A stretch of DNA of 64,000 nt from positions 1,426,001 to 1,490,000 of the forward strand of contig OZ240687.1 in the NCBI GenBank assembly GCA_965199285.1. Reading direction: 5' to 3'. Numbering within the stretch: the stretch's first letter is position 1; each line of letters begins with the position of its first letter. This document shows, one piece after another, positions 1 through 9,483 of the stretch. The stretch comes from CBDDGJ01 sp965199285. GTDB taxonomy: Bacteria; Pseudomonadota; Alphaproteobacteria; RS24. The position numbers were made by a program, and so were the translations under genes. The notes under the pieces are model-generated. The model was not told the DNA's origin, searched no databases, and worked only from the letters and a program-made list of their open reading frames with translations.

Positions 1-623
1 TTCATCCGCATTGTTTGGTCGTCAATGACCCTAAATCTGTCCGCGACATGCCCGAAAAACTCTTTTCAACCGCTTATAAAGGGCTCATGCCGCCGACGCT
101 TATCAGCCGCGATCGCGGCAGCTTACAAGAATTTCGGGCTGAGTTTGGCGATGTGATTATCAAGCCGCTTTACGGCAATGGCGGGGCGGGGATTTTCCGG
201 ATAAAATCAGATGATGAGAATTTTGCCGCGCTTCTCGACATGTTTCTGGCGCAAAGAGAACCGGTGATTGCGCAAAAATATCTGCCTGAAATTCGGCAAG
301 GCGATAAGCGTATTATTTTGGTTGAGGGGGAGGCTGTGGGGGCGCTGAACCGTATCCCCAAGCAAGGTGATGCGCGGGCAAACATACATGTTGGCGGCAC
401 GACACAGGCCGCCACTCTTACCGATAGAGATAAAGACATTGTTGCCGCCATTGGCGCGGACTTAAAACATGCCGGTATTATTTTCGCGGGTATTGATGTG
501 ATTGGCGATTATCTGACAGAAGTGAATGTCACCTCACCCACCTGTGTTCGGGAAATTAAAGATTTTGGCGGTGCTGATATTGCCAGCCTTATTTGGGATG
601 CGATTGACGCGCGGATGAGCTAG
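1..623 (+). CDS. gshB: Glutathione synthetase, C-terminal part (5' end outside window)
   Basis: Joins gamma-glutamylcysteine and glycine using ATP in the last step of glutathione synthesis, in the cytoplasm. The reading frame is open from base 3 and runs to a TAG at 621-623, so the N-terminal domain lies before the window. The visible 206 codons carry the ATP-grasp core: a KPLYGNGGAG glycine loop, the QKYLPEI...GDKR segment, and the C-terminal LTEVNVTSPTC block that holds metal ligands in the family. It closely follows the E. coli GshB pattern to its end. Adjacency to a comM gene is common in alphaproteobacteria; here a small minus-strand gene lies between them. The stop is followed by a palindromic repeat at 717-758. 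Confidence 0.95.
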   Translation, partial: HPHCLVVNDPKSVRDMPEKLFSTAYKGLMPPTLISRDRGSLQEFRAEFGDVIIKPLYGNGGAGIFRIKSDDENFAALLDMFLAQREPVIAQKYLPEIRQGDKRIILVEGEAVGALNRIPKQGDARANIHVGGTTQAATLTDRDKDIVAAIGADLKHAGIIFAGIDVIGDYLTEVNVTSPTCVREIKDFGGADIASLIWDAIDARMS

Positions 624-716
624 AGCATATCTCATGAAAAGTGCACTTTTATAATAAATTCTGACACTTTTCCGCCATATTTGTAAAAAATTGGGATATG
701 CGTAAAAACAACAGCT

Positions 717-758
717 TAGCGCGTGTCTGATGAACCAACTAATAAGTGACACGCGCTA
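717..758. repeat. Dispersed palindromic repeat, copy 1
   Basis: Eleven-base arms TAGCGCGTGTC (717-727) and GACACGCGCTA (748-758) flank a 20-base loop. The reverse complement matches the element at 27682-27723 almost base for base, including the CACTTA next to the arm and the TTGG and TCATC in the loop. It supplies the TAG stop codon of the minus-strand gene ending at 756. It could act as a terminator or REP-like element, but there is no clear T-tract. Confidence 0.75.
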
Positions 759-1553
759 GCACTTGTTGAGCCGTTTTTTGCACACCTTTTCAATTGCCTT
801 ATGGAGATGCGTGACACGGTCGGTAAGCCAGTCTAGATCCTCGCGGGAAATCTCATAATGCTCCGAATAACGCGCCTCAACATAGGCACGCCGCAGAAGC
901 TCAAACCGTCGCCGGGCAATGCGGTTATTACGCGGCCATATCGTAACCAGTGTCTTATCCAAATCTTCAGAAAAACCCCGTAGCTTACGAATATTATGAG
1001 TGGAAGGGCTATAATGCGTATGTACCAATAGAAACGCATTATAAGCATGTTCGGTGGCTTGGTGGAGGCTAAACGCTGCCCATTTATTCATCCCTTTTTC
1101 GATTTGCAAATGCGCGGTTTCAAATATTTCCTTCGCGCTTGGAAATGCAATTTCGAAATGCTTTTGCGATAGCGCCGTGAACTCAGCTTCATTTAAGGGC
1201 TTGGCTTGTGGCAGTGCTTTGCGGCTATTCGCCTCATATAAAGCAATCCCTTCATCGCGTATATCAGAGAAAAAATATTGCCTTTCGCTTAACATCTTGT
1301 TCACATGCGAAAGCGGTTCAACAACAAGCTGAACCGTGCGGCGAATATTAGGGTGAAATAAAAACCGTTCCTCCGCCTTTTCCCAATATTCAAAATCACA
1401 TAAATATTTCGCACTCACAATAATCAGAAGGTCAAAATCGCTCTTATAGCCGCTCTTATTTGATGAGGCATGTGCTAGGCTATGGGTATTCGCAAAATAA
1501 TACAATAAGCTCTTGGTTGAAAATGCAGTATGGGCTAGCTTAGGGGTCATCAT
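756..1553 (-). CDS. MNT-type nucleotidyltransferase fused to HEPN domain, N-terminally degraded
   Basis: Residues 33-120 resemble the second half of a minimal nucleotidyltransferase domain (SGYKSDFDLLII, the D-x-D metal-binding strand). Residues 125-255 form an alpha-helical HEPN domain with the RYSEHYEI motif near the end. Such fused or paired MNT-HEPN proteins are often toxin-antitoxin or RNA-modifying modules. Family members usually have about 50 more N-terminal residues including an FGSYARG-like motif; here that position reads roughly YFANTHSLAH, so the key Gly-Ser pair is missing. The start codon overlaps the divergent comM start by two bases, leaving no room for a longer N-terminus. It is probably a decayed or HEPN-only gene. 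Family placement is fairly sure, activity is not. Confidence 0.7.
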   Translation of the reverse strand: MMTPKLAHTAFSTKSLLYYFANTHSLAHASSNKSGYKSDFDLLIIVSAKYLCDFEYWEKAEERFLFHPNIRRTVQLVVEPLSHVNKMLSERQYFFSDIRDEGIALYEANSRKALPQAKPLNEAEFTALSQKHFEIAFPSAKEIFETAHLQIEKGMNKWAAFSLHQATEHAYNAFLLVHTHYSPSTHNIRKLRGFSEDLDKTLVTIWPRNNRIARRRFELLRRAYVEARYSEHYEISREDLDWLTDRVTHLHKAIEKVCKKRLNKC

Positions 1554-3060
1554 GGTTGCACATATACAAACTGTTGCGTTTCGCGGGGTCGATGCCGTAC
1601 CGATTGAGGTTCAGGTTCATATTGCACCGGGGCAAAATGCGTTTTCAGTTGTCGGGCTACCGGATAAAGCGATTGCTGAAAGTAGAGACAGGGTGCGAGC
1701 GGCGCTTGGCGCGGTGGGGCTTGGTTTGCCCTATGACCGTATCACCATTAGCCTTTCACCTGCTGATATGCCCAAAGAAGGCAGCCATTATGATTTGCCC
1801 ATCGCATTAGGGTTAATTGTTGCTATGGGCGGTTTACCGCAAACCGCATTGGATGATTATATCGTCATGGGTGAGCTTGGACTTGATGGGTCATTACGCC
1901 CTGTACCAGGCGCTTTACCGGCGGCAATGCTGGCAATGGGAAATGACAAAGCATTTATTTGCCCTGCATCAGTTGGTGCGGAAGCGGCATGGTCGGGTCT
2001 ATCACAGGCCGGGGCGGCAGGGATTGTCGCGGCAGAAAATCTATTGCATTTGATGAATCACTTACGCGGAATGCAGCTCATTGCATCGCCGCAACCACCG
2101 CCCACACCAACAGAAGAAAACCTGCCGGATATGGCAGATATTCGTGGCCAAGAACAAGCGCGTCTGGCGTTGGAGGTTGCCGCTGCTGGCGGTCATAATA
2201 TGCTGATGTCCGGCCCACCTGGGGCGGGAAAGTCCATGCTCGCAAGCCGCCTACCAAGTATTTTGCCACCTCTTACCACCAAAGAGCGTTTGGCGGTAAG
2301 CATGATTGAAAGCCTAAGCGCTGATTATGAAAATCTTCAACTTACAGCCGCCCGCCCGTTTCGCTCACCGCATCATTCTGCCAGCATGCCAGCGCTCATT
2401 GGCGGCGGGCGGATGGCACGGCCGGGCGAAGTATCGCTGGCGCATCATGGTGTTCTTTTTCTCGACGAATTGCCAGAATTTCCCCGTTCTGTTTTAGATG
2501 CGCTGCGGCAGCCGATTGAAAATGGCGAAGTCTCGGTTGCCCGTGCCGCCGCGCATGTCACCTATCCCGCGCGGTTTCAACTCATCGCCGCGATGAACCC
2601 CTGCCGGTGCGGCTATGCGGGCGATACGGAGCGCGAATGTCATCGGGTTCCGATTTGTATGGAAGATTATTTGGCGCGCCTATCGGGTCCTATTCTTGAC
2701 CGCTTTGATATTCGAATTGATGTGCCGCCAGTTTCGCTTGATGCGATGGTGCATGACCAAAAGGGGGAAGCAAGTGCCGCGATTGCGGCTCGCGTGCGCC
2801 GAGCGCGCGATATTCAGCTCGACCGCCAAGATTGTCTCAACGCCCAGCTTGATGGCGATGCTTTATTTGAACATGCAGCGGCGGATGCAAATGGGCAAAA
2901 GCTGCTCGATCAGGTGATTGCCAAAGATGCGCTTTCAGCGCGTGGCTTTGGGCGGGTTTTGCGAGTGATGCGGACATTGGCTGATCTCGGCGAACGCGCC
3001 AAGCCCAGCGATCAGGATGTTGCTTCGGCTCTCTTATGGCGCGGGATTGCGTTGAAATAA
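1552..3060 (+). CDS. comM: ComM/YifB-family Mg-chelatase-like AAA+ ATPase
   Basis: Ring-forming AAA+ helicase related to Mg-chelatase subunit I. In other bacteria ComM promotes branch migration during natural transformation and homologous recombination. The 502-residue protein has the N-terminal Lon-protease-like fold (VAFRGVDAVPIEVQVHI, then VGLPDKAIAESRDRV), a Walker A GPPGAGKS at about residue 221, a Walker B LFLDELPEF, and the cysteine-bearing MNPCRCGY segment. The start at 1552 was chosen over one 39 bases upstream because MVAHIQTVAF matches the usual family N-terminus. Length is normal for the family. Confidence 0.95.
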   Translation: MVAHIQTVAFRGVDAVPIEVQVHIAPGQNAFSVVGLPDKAIAESRDRVRAALGAVGLGLPYDRITISLSPADMPKEGSHYDLPIALGLIVAMGGLPQTALDDYIVMGELGLDGSLRPVPGALPAAMLAMGNDKAFICPASVGAEAAWSGLSQAGAAGIVAAENLLHLMNHLRGMQLIASPQPPPTPTEENLPDMADIRGQEQARLALEVAAAGGHNMLMSGPPGAGKSMLASRLPSILPPLTTKERLAVSMIESLSADYENLQLTAARPFRSPHHSASMPALIGGGRMARPGEVSLAHHGVLFLDELPEFPRSVLDALRQPIENGEVSVARAAAHVTYPARFQLIAAMNPCRCGYAGDTERECHRVPICMEDYLARLSGPILDRFDIRIDVPPVSLDAMVHDQKGEASAAIAARVRRARDIQLDRQDCLNAQLDGDALFEHAAADANGQKLLDQVIAKDALSARGFGRVLRVMRTLADLGERAKPSDQDVASALLWRGIALK

Positions 3061-3084
3061 AATCCGCCCCCAAGCGCGTCACGG

Positions 3085-5358
3085 CTAGCCAATCTCTTCC
3101 AGCCCATAGGCGGCGACAGTTGCCATATTAAGAACTTCTGTTGCGGTTGCATTGGTGCGGACAATTTGCACCGATTTTTCTAATCCAATCAGAATCGGGC
3201 CGATAAGGGTCGCGCCGCCTAATTCTTCCAGCATTTTGGTCGAAATTGAGGCAGAGTGAATGGCCGGCATAATAAGAATATTGGCAGGCCCCGATAGACG
3301 ACAGAAAGGGTAGCGCTTCATAACGCTTTCATTGAGCGCCACATCGGCCGCCATTTCACCTTCATATTCAAAATCCACCTCGCGCGCATCCAATAGCTTC
3401 ACCGCCTCGCGCACATAAACAGAGCGATCCCCTTCCGGATGGCCAAAGGTCGAATAGGCAAGCAGCGCCACGCGCGGTTCTTGCCCGAGCGCGCGTGCCA
3501 CTGCCGCCGTTTGCTGCGCAATATCGGCAAGCTCTTCGGCGCTTGGCATATCGATGACATTGGTATCAGCGATAAAGACCGTCCGCCCGCGTGCGATTGA
3601 AATGGAAACCCCCATCACCCGCTTATGCGGGCGCGGGCTAATGACGCGGGCAATATCTTCCAGAATAATACTATAACCACGCGTCACCCCTGTGACCATG
3701 CCATCCGCATCGCCGCGCGCCAACATACACGCGCCATATGTATTGCGGTCATTGGTCACCAGCCGAAAGCAATCGCGCTCCATCATCCCGTGGCGCTGCA
3801 ATTTTTGATAAAGATAATTGGTATAATCATGCATGCGGGTTGATTGGCGGGTATCATTAATTTGAATATCGGTGCGATCTTCCAGCCCGAGACTACGCAT
3901 CTCGCGCCGAACAATATCTTCTGTTCCGATTAAAATAGGCTCACCCAGCCCCAAATCCTTAAACGCAACGGCGGCACGGATAACCGCACTTTGCTCGCCT
4001 TCGGCAAAAATCATCCGCTTCGGCGCTTTTCGTGCTTTGCTGGTAATGGTCTGAACCATATGCGCGGCCGGATCCATCCGCGCTGCCAACCGGTCTTTAT
4101 AGGCATCCATATCAATAATGGGGTGACGCGCCACGCCGCTATCCATCGCCGCTTGCGCCACAGCGGGTGGAATATCGCGAATAAGGCGCGGGTCAAAAGG
4201 CACCGGAATAATATAATTCGCACCAAAGCGCGGACGTGCACCTGCATAGGCGGCCGCCACTTCATCCGGCACATCTTCGCGCGCTAATTGTGCCAGAGCT
4301 TCGGCGCAGGCAATTTTCATCTCATCATTAATGGTGGTTGCCCGCACATCCAGCGCGCCGCGAAAAATATAAGGGAAGCCCAAAACATTATTAACTTGAT
4401 TCGGATAATCCGAACGGCCAGTTGCCATAATCGCATCATCGCGAATGGCGGCAACGTCCTCCGGTGTGATTTCCGGGTCGGGATTTGCCATCGCAAAAAT
4501 AATCGGCTTATCCGACATGCTTTTCACCATGGCTTCAGTAAACGCGCCCTTAACCGATAGACCCAAAACAACATCCGCGCCGCGCATGGCATCTGCTAAG
4601 CTACGGTCTTTGGTGTCGATGGCATGGGCAGATTTCCATTGGTTCATCCCCTTTTTTCGCCCCGTATAAATCACGCCCTTCGTGTCACAAAGCACAGCCT
4701 GATCATGCGGCAGCCCCATCGCTTTTACCAATTCTAGACAAGCAATCCCCGCCGCGCCTGCACCATTTACCACCAGCTTAATGTCTTTTATATCTTTGCC
4801 CGCCAGATGCAGCGCATTGATAATCGCGGCGGCACAAATAATTGCGGTGCCATGCTGGTCATCATGAAACACCGGAATATTCATCAATTCGCGTAATTGC
4901 TGCTCAATCACAAAACATTCGGGCGCTTTAATATCTTCAAGGTTTATGCCGCCAAAGCTCGCGCCCATATATTTAACCGCATTGATAAATTCATCCGGAT
5001 CTTCGGTTTCAAGCTCAAGGTCAATACTATCAACATCCGCAAAGCGCTTGAACAAAACCGCCTTGCCTTCCATCACTGGTTTTGATGCCAGCGCACCAAG
5101 ATTGCCCAATCCCAAAATCGCCGTGCCATTTGAAATCACCGCAACCATATTGCCGCGCGCCGTATAATCATAAGACGCGTCTGGATTTTCAGCAATCACA
5201 TTTACCGGAACCGCAACACCAGGCGAATAGGCCAATGACAAATCGCGTTGGGTCGCCATCGGCTTGGTCGGATTAATCTCCAACTTACCGGGCTTGCCGC
5301 GCGTATGAAAATGCAACGCTTCTTGATCCGTAAAGGAACGTTTTTCTTTATCATCCAT
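3085..5358 (-). CDS. maeB: NADP-dependent malic enzyme with phosphotransacetylase-like C-terminal domain
   Basis: Decarboxylates malate to pyruvate with reduction of NADP. The 757-residue length is that of the two-domain MaeB type. The first about 430 residues contain the malic enzyme catalytic and NAD(P)-binding domains (YSPGVAVP, FHDDQHGTA, NGAGAAGIAC). The rest (MIFAEGEQSAVIRAA onward to NATATEVLNM) is a phosphate acetyltransferase-like domain, which in this family generally binds acetyl-CoA as a regulator and is not catalytic. It is convergent with comM with a 24-base gap, and divergent from mutS across about 100 bases. Initiation at MDDKEKRSFT is supported by length. Confidence 0.95.
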   Translation of the reverse strand: MDDKEKRSFTDQEALHFHTRGKPGKLEINPTKPMATQRDLSLAYSPGVAVPVNVIAENPDASYDYTARGNMVAVISNGTAILGLGNLGALASKPVMEGKAVLFKRFADVDSIDLELETEDPDEFINAVKYMGASFGGINLEDIKAPECFVIEQQLRELMNIPVFHDDQHGTAIICAAAIINALHLAGKDIKDIKLVVNGAGAAGIACLELVKAMGLPHDQAVLCDTKGVIYTGRKKGMNQWKSAHAIDTKDRSLADAMRGADVVLGLSVKGAFTEAMVKSMSDKPIIFAMANPDPEITPEDVAAIRDDAIMATGRSDYPNQVNNVLGFPYIFRGALDVRATTINDEMKIACAEALAQLAREDVPDEVAAAYAGARPRFGANYIIPVPFDPRLIRDIPPAVAQAAMDSGVARHPIIDMDAYKDRLAARMDPAAHMVQTITSKARKAPKRMIFAEGEQSAVIRAAVAFKDLGLGEPILIGTEDIVRREMRSLGLEDRTDIQINDTRQSTRMHDYTNYLYQKLQRHGMMERDCFRLVTNDRNTYGACMLARGDADGMVTGVTRGYSIILEDIARVISPRPHKRVMGVSISIARGRTVFIADTNVIDMPSAEELADIAQQTAAVARALGQEPRVALLAYSTFGHPEGDRSVYVREAVKLLDAREVDFEYEGEMAADVALNESVMKRYPFCRLSGPANILIMPAIHSASISTKMLEELGGATLIGPILIGLEKSVQIVRTNATATEVLNMATVAAYGLEEIG

Positions 5359-5462
5359 ATTTCTTCTACCTTACGCTTCTTTTAGGTTGTTGTTGATAAA
5401 ATAACAAGCCTTTGCGCATTTCTGGCTCTGTTTTTTTTTCTAAAATCGTGCCAAAATAGCAT

Positions 5463-8135
5463 ATGGAACAAAAAAATAAGCAAGCCACACCGATGATGGC
5501 ACAATATCTGGATATTCGCGACAGATATAAGGATTATTTGCTCTTCTACCGGATGGGCGATTTTTATGAGCTGTTTTTTGATGATGCGATTGAAGCGGCG
5601 CAAGCATTGGATATTGCGCTTACCCATCGCGGTCAGCATGAAGGCAAGAATATCCCCATGTGCGGTGTGCCCGTGCATGCGGCGGAAAGCTATTTACAAA
5701 AACTCATTCGAGAGGGTTATAAGGTTGCGATTTGTGAGCAGTTGGAAGATCCAGCAGAGGCGAAAAAAAGAGGGGCAAAATCTGTCGTAAAGCGCGATGT
5801 GGTGCGGGTGGTGACAGCCGGAACTCTCTCCGAAGATACGCTACTTGAAGCGCGAGCGCATAATTTTCTGGCGTGCTTTTGTGTGGTTGGCGAAGATATG
5901 GCCCTGGCGTGGCTCGACATGTCTACCGGCGAATTTGAAGTGAGTGATATTCAACCCCCAAATCTGCTCGCGCAACTCACCCGCTTGTCCCCGCGTGAGC
6001 TTTTATTGGCAGACCAGTTTGAAGACAAGCGCGATGCTCTGCGCGATGCCTTACCCGATATGGTGATAAGCGCTGTGCCGCCCGGCCTCCAATCATCAGC
6101 GGCGGCGGAAAAGAAATTGCAAGAGGCTTTTGAGCATCATTTTTCAGACCTTAAAACCGCGCTCTCACGCCCGGCGCGGGCGGCGTGTGGCACATTAATC
6201 GGCTATTTGCAATTCACCCAGCTGCGCGATATGCCATCGCTCCGCCTGCCGCACCAGCAAAGCGCGGGCACATTTATGGAAATAGATGCCGCCACCCGTA
6301 GCAATTTAGAGCTTACCCGCACATTGGATGGCAAAAGCAAAGGCAGTCTTTTATCGCTGATTGACCACACTGTCACCAGCGCGGGTGCGCGGCTTTTGGC
6401 GCAATGTCTGGCCGCCCCGCTTACCGACAGGGAGATGATTTGCGAACGCCATCAGGCGATTGAGTTTTTGCACAATGAAAGCGGCTTATGCGATAATCTG
6501 CGCGATGAGCTGAAAGCCGTGCCGGATATAAGTCGGGCGCTGTCGCGGCTTTCATTAGACAGAGGGGGGCCGCGCGATTTATTGGCATTGCGGCGCGGCT
6601 TGCAGCAGGCACAAAAATTATCTTTACAATTTATGCGCACCGAAAATCTGCCACCCGCGCTTGCCCGCGCCGCCGAAAAACTGCAATGCGATATTGGCAA
6701 TTTGATGCGTGATTTAATCGAAGCACTGCAAGATGAAGCCCCGCTTTTGGCGCGCGATGGTGGCTTTATTAAATCCGAATATGATGCGGGGCTTGAACAA
6801 GCGCGGCTTTTGCGCGATGAAAGTCGGCGGATTATTGCGGGTCTACAAATTAAATATGCCGAGCAGACAAAAATCAAAGCCTTAAAAGTAAAGCATAATG
6901 CTGTTTTGGGCTATCATATTGATGTGCCTGCCGCGCATGGTGATAAATTGCTTAAAGCTCCCTTTGTCGATGAATTTATCCACCGCCAGACGCTTGCCAA
7001 TAGTGTGCGGTTTTCAACCACTGAATTATCCGAACTTGCGGGCAAAATCAGCCGCGCTGCCGAAACCACACAGGGCATAGAATTGGCGATATTTGAACGG
7101 CTTGTTGAGACTGTAATATCCGCAAAAGCGGCAATCACAGACATATCGGACGGGCTTGCGGAAGTGGATTTTTTTGCCGGCCTTAGCCATCTCGCCCGCC
7201 ATAATAATTGGAGCCGCCCAACCATTCATGATGATTTTCGCTTTGCGATTAAAGCCGGCCGACACGCGATTGTTGAAGAGTCCTTGCGCCAAGACCAAAA
7301 CCGCGCCTTTATTTCAAATGACTGCACCTTAAATGCAGACACAAATAAAGAGGATGATGAGGCAGCGCGCCTCATATTGCTCACCGGCCCCAATATGGCA
7401 GGTAAATCAACCTTTTTACGGCAAAATGCTTTGATTGCGATTTTGGCGCAAATGGGAAGTTATGTACCTGCCGCGCAAGCCGATATTGGGATTATTGATC
7501 GGGTCTTCTCGCGGGTTGGCGCGGCCGATGATTTAGCGCGCGGGCGTTCCACATTTATGGTCGAAATGGTCGAAACCGCCACCATTCTCAATCAAGCAAG
7601 CCCGCGCTCGCTCGTTATATTGGATGAAATTGGGCGCGGCACGGCCACTTTTGATGGCTTGTCACTGGCATGGGCAACGGTTGAATATTTGCATGATGTG
7701 ATTGGCTGCCGGACAATTTTTGCAACTCATTATCATGAGATTACCGCCCTTGCCGCGCGCCTAAGCGGGCTTGCAAATTTCACCATGCGGGTGAGCGAAC
7801 ATAAGGGCAAGCTGGTGTTTTTACATGAGATTATTAAGGGCGCGGCGGATCGGTCTTATGGTATTCATGTCGCGCAACTGGCGGGTCTGCCGGAGCGGGT
7901 TATCGAGCGCGCCCGGCATATCCTAACCATGCTGGAAGATAGCCGCAATACAAGCGGGCTGGCTCCGCAGCTCGATGATTTGCCTTTATTTGATGCGCAA
8001 ACGACAGAACCGCAATCGCAAACCGACTCGCTGCGTGAAGCTTTGGCAGAAATTAACCCCGATACGCTTACCCCGCGCGAGGCGCATGATTGGCTCTATC
8101 GCCTGCAAACTCTTCTACATAACGAGAGGGAATAA
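5463..8135 (+). CDS. mutS: DNA mismatch repair ATPase MutS
   Basis: Recognises mismatches and small loops and starts methyl- or nick-directed repair with MutL. The 890-residue protein has the mismatch-binding N-terminus with the Phe-x-Glu motif inside FYRMGDFYELFFDDA, the connector and core domains, a Walker A GPNMAGKS at about residue 643, Walker B VILDEIGRGTATFDG, and the ATHYHE switch. The C-terminal helix-turn-helix region is present. The ATG at 5463 sits just after a T-rich stretch; the first residues line up with the family. An SdhAF4-like gene follows after 3 bases, so the two are likely cotranscribed. Confidence 0.97.
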   Translation: MEQKNKQATPMMAQYLDIRDRYKDYLLFYRMGDFYELFFDDAIEAAQALDIALTHRGQHEGKNIPMCGVPVHAAESYLQKLIREGYKVAICEQLEDPAEAKKRGAKSVVKRDVVRVVTAGTLSEDTLLEARAHNFLACFCVVGEDMALAWLDMSTGEFEVSDIQPPNLLAQLTRLSPRELLLADQFEDKRDALRDALPDMVISAVPPGLQSSAAAEKKLQEAFEHHFSDLKTALSRPARAACGTLIGYLQFTQLRDMPSLRLPHQQSAGTFMEIDAATRSNLELTRTLDGKSKGSLLSLIDHTVTSAGARLLAQCLAAPLTDREMICERHQAIEFLHNESGLCDNLRDELKAVPDISRALSRLSLDRGGPRDLLALRRGLQQAQKLSLQFMRTENLPPALARAAEKLQCDIGNLMRDLIEALQDEAPLLARDGGFIKSEYDAGLEQARLLRDESRRIIAGLQIKYAEQTKIKALKVKHNAVLGYHIDVPAAHGDKLLKAPFVDEFIHRQTLANSVRFSTTELSELAGKISRAAETTQGIELAIFERLVETVISAKAAITDISDGLAEVDFFAGLSHLARHNNWSRPTIHDDFRFAIKAGRHAIVEESLRQDQNRAFISNDCTLNADTNKEDDEAARLILLTGPNMAGKSTFLRQNALIAILAQMGSYVPAAQADIGIIDRVFSRVGAADDLARGRSTFMVEMVETATILNQASPRSLVILDEIGRGTATFDGLSLAWATVEYLHDVIGCRTIFATHYHEITALAARLSGLANFTMRVSEHKGKLVFLHEIIKGAADRSYGIHVAQLAGLPERVIERARHILTMLEDSRNTSGLAPQLDDLPLFDAQTTEPQSQTDSLREALAEINPDTLTPREAHDWLYRLQTLLHNERE

Positions 8136-8138
8136 ATT

Positions 8139-8324
8139 ATGCCAGAGACTGAAACGTATCAAAGAAACCTGCGCGCCGCCGCCAAGCGCGCTAAGGCAGA
8201 AGCGGAGATAAGACGAAAACAAGCCCCTAAAACCAAACCACCGGCTGAAACAAAGGGGCGGGCGGGGCTGGAGCCAACCCGCTATGGCGATTGGGAGAAA
8301 AAAGGCCTCACAATAGATTTTTAG
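8139..8324 (+). CDS. SdhAF4/DUF1674-like succinate dehydrogenase assembly factor
   Basis: A 61-residue protein whose C-terminus, LEPTRYGDWEKKGLTIDF, carries the signature of the DUF1674/SDHAF4 family; the usual ending is KGR.SDF. Mitochondrial and bacterial members bind the flavinylated SdhA subunit during complex II assembly. The N-terminal 40 residues are Lys/Ala-rich and low in complexity, as usual. It begins 3 bases after the mutS stop with no clear ribosome binding site, so translation may be coupled. No sdh genes are in the window, so its partner is elsewhere. The family is clear; the exact role here is inferred. Confidence 0.85.
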   Translation: MPETETYQRNLRAAAKRAKAEAEIRRKQAPKTKPPAETKGRAGLEPTRYGDWEKKGLTIDF

Positions 8325-8365
8325 GGCTATAGATTTTTAAGACCAATAGACTTTTAAGAAACGCC

Positions 8366-8959
8366 TTATACGGGCGCAACCGCGCGTGCCAAATCTTCAA
8401 AGCCAGGTGTTGAACCCCAATCTTCAGGCTCGGTAAAGGGCGCAAAAATGGTTTCATCCTTAACTTGATGATAATGTTGCAACGCCCAATACACGCTGGG
8501 GAAGGCAAGCGCGCCCCATGGAATATCTGCCCACGCAAATAGTGCCACTTCCGCGCTTTCCACCCCGCAAGCAATATCATCATTTTGCAACACGCCGCGA
8601 TAATAAATATGCACTTGTGCAATGCGTGGCACATTATATATGCCAAGCAAAGCGCCTATCTCTATTTCGGCATGCGCTTCTTCGAGCGCCTCGCGCGCCG
8701 CCCCTTGCTGGGTGGTTTCATTTTCTTCCATAAAGCCAGCAGGCAGAGTCCAAAACCCTTGACGGGGCTGAATGGCGCGCTTGCACATAAGAATTTTATC
8801 CGCAAAAGAGGCAATCACGCCGGTAATGATTTTGGGGTTTTTATAATGAATAAGGCCGCAATGATCACAAATATCACGCGTGACTGTTTCATCATGTGGG
8901 GGACGTTGTGAAAATGAAAGCGGGTGCTGATAGTCGCGCGATTTATCTCTAAAACTCAT
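8366..8959 (-). CDS. Nudix hydrolase
   Basis: Hydrolyses nucleoside diphosphate derivatives. The Nudix box GX5EX7REUXEE lies at residues 75-95 (GFMEEN through REALEEA). A zinc-ribbon-like CDHC at residues 31-34 precedes it, as in NudC-like or ADP-ribose pyrophosphatase-like members, but the second Cys pair is not visible, so metal binding is doubtful. It ends with a variable tail. Its start is 2 bases from the ccmG stop, so it is probably the last gene of the ccm transcript. The substrate cannot be told from sequence. Confidence 0.85.
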   Translation of the reverse strand: MSFRDKSRDYQHPLSFSQRPPHDETVTRDICDHCGLIHYKNPKIITGVIASFADKILMCKRAIQPRQGFWTLPAGFMEENETTQQGAAREALEEAHAEIEIGALLGIYNVPRIAQVHIYYRGVLQNDDIACGVESAEVALFAWADIPWGALAFPSVYWALQHYHQVKDETIFAPFTEPEDWGSTPGFEDLARAVAPV

Positions 8960-8961
8960 TT

Positions 8962-9483
8962 TTATCTCCCATCCAAAAGCGGCGCTATGTCTTGCGCGAT
9001 AAGCTCTGCTGTAAGCGCGCCTGCATGTTTATAAATAAGCTGCCCATTCGCGACAATGAAACTTTCCGGCATCCCATAAACGCCAAGCTCTATTGCCGCC
9101 GCGCCGGTTTCATCCCGCATAATACCGGTATAAGGATTGCCAAGGACGCGTAAAAATCGCTGCGCGCTGGCCACATTATCCTTGTAATTCAAGCCATATA
9201 TTTTTACCCCCCGCGATTGCAAATCCATAAGAAGCGGGTGTTCATCCCGGCACGGCGCGCACCAGCTTGCCCACACATTCAAAATTACCAATTCTTCTTG
9301 CCGGAGCGCCGTGACAGAAAACCCCTCATAGCCTGAAAGCGGCGCGCTTGCAAAATCCGGCACGGGCTTGTTGATAAGAACGCTTGGCAACTGTCCGGGT
9401 GGGCGCGAAAACAAGCCGACCGCAAAGCCAATCGCCAAGAGGAGAAACACTAGCAAAGGCAGATAGGGTTTAAGCCGTATCAT
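8962..9483 (-). CDS. ccmG: Thiol:disulfide interchange protein CcmG/DsbE
   Basis: Membrane-anchored periplasmic thioredoxin-like protein that helps keep the apocytochrome c CXXCH thiols, or the CcmH thiols, reduced for haem attachment. An N-terminal membrane segment (residues about 7-25, LLVFLLLAIGFAVGLF) is followed by a thioredoxin fold with the WASWCAPC active site (Cys75, Cys78) and a GMPESFIV cis-Pro region. The 173-residue length is normal. Its start overlaps the 3' end of ccmD by 14 bases, as part of a minus-strand ccmABCDG cluster. Confidence 0.95.
   Translation of the reverse strand: MIRLKPYLPLLVFLLLAIGFAVGLFSRPPGQLPSVLINKPVPDFASAPLSGYEGFSVTALRQEELVILNVWASWCAPCRDEHPLLMDLQSRGVKIYGLNYKDNVASAQRFLRVLGNPYTGIMRDETGAAAIELGVYGMPESFIVANGQLIYKHAGALTAELIAQDIAPLLDGR

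Noticed and set aside
1513..1551. Upstream TTG start for comM
   Set aside because: The extra 13 residues do not match the family and lie antisense to the MNT-HEPN gene; the ATG at 1552 gives the standard N-terminus.
6452..6877. 141-codon minus-strand open frame inside mutS
   Set aside because: Antisense to the mutS core domain; low-complexity Ser/Arg translation typical of a shadow frame.
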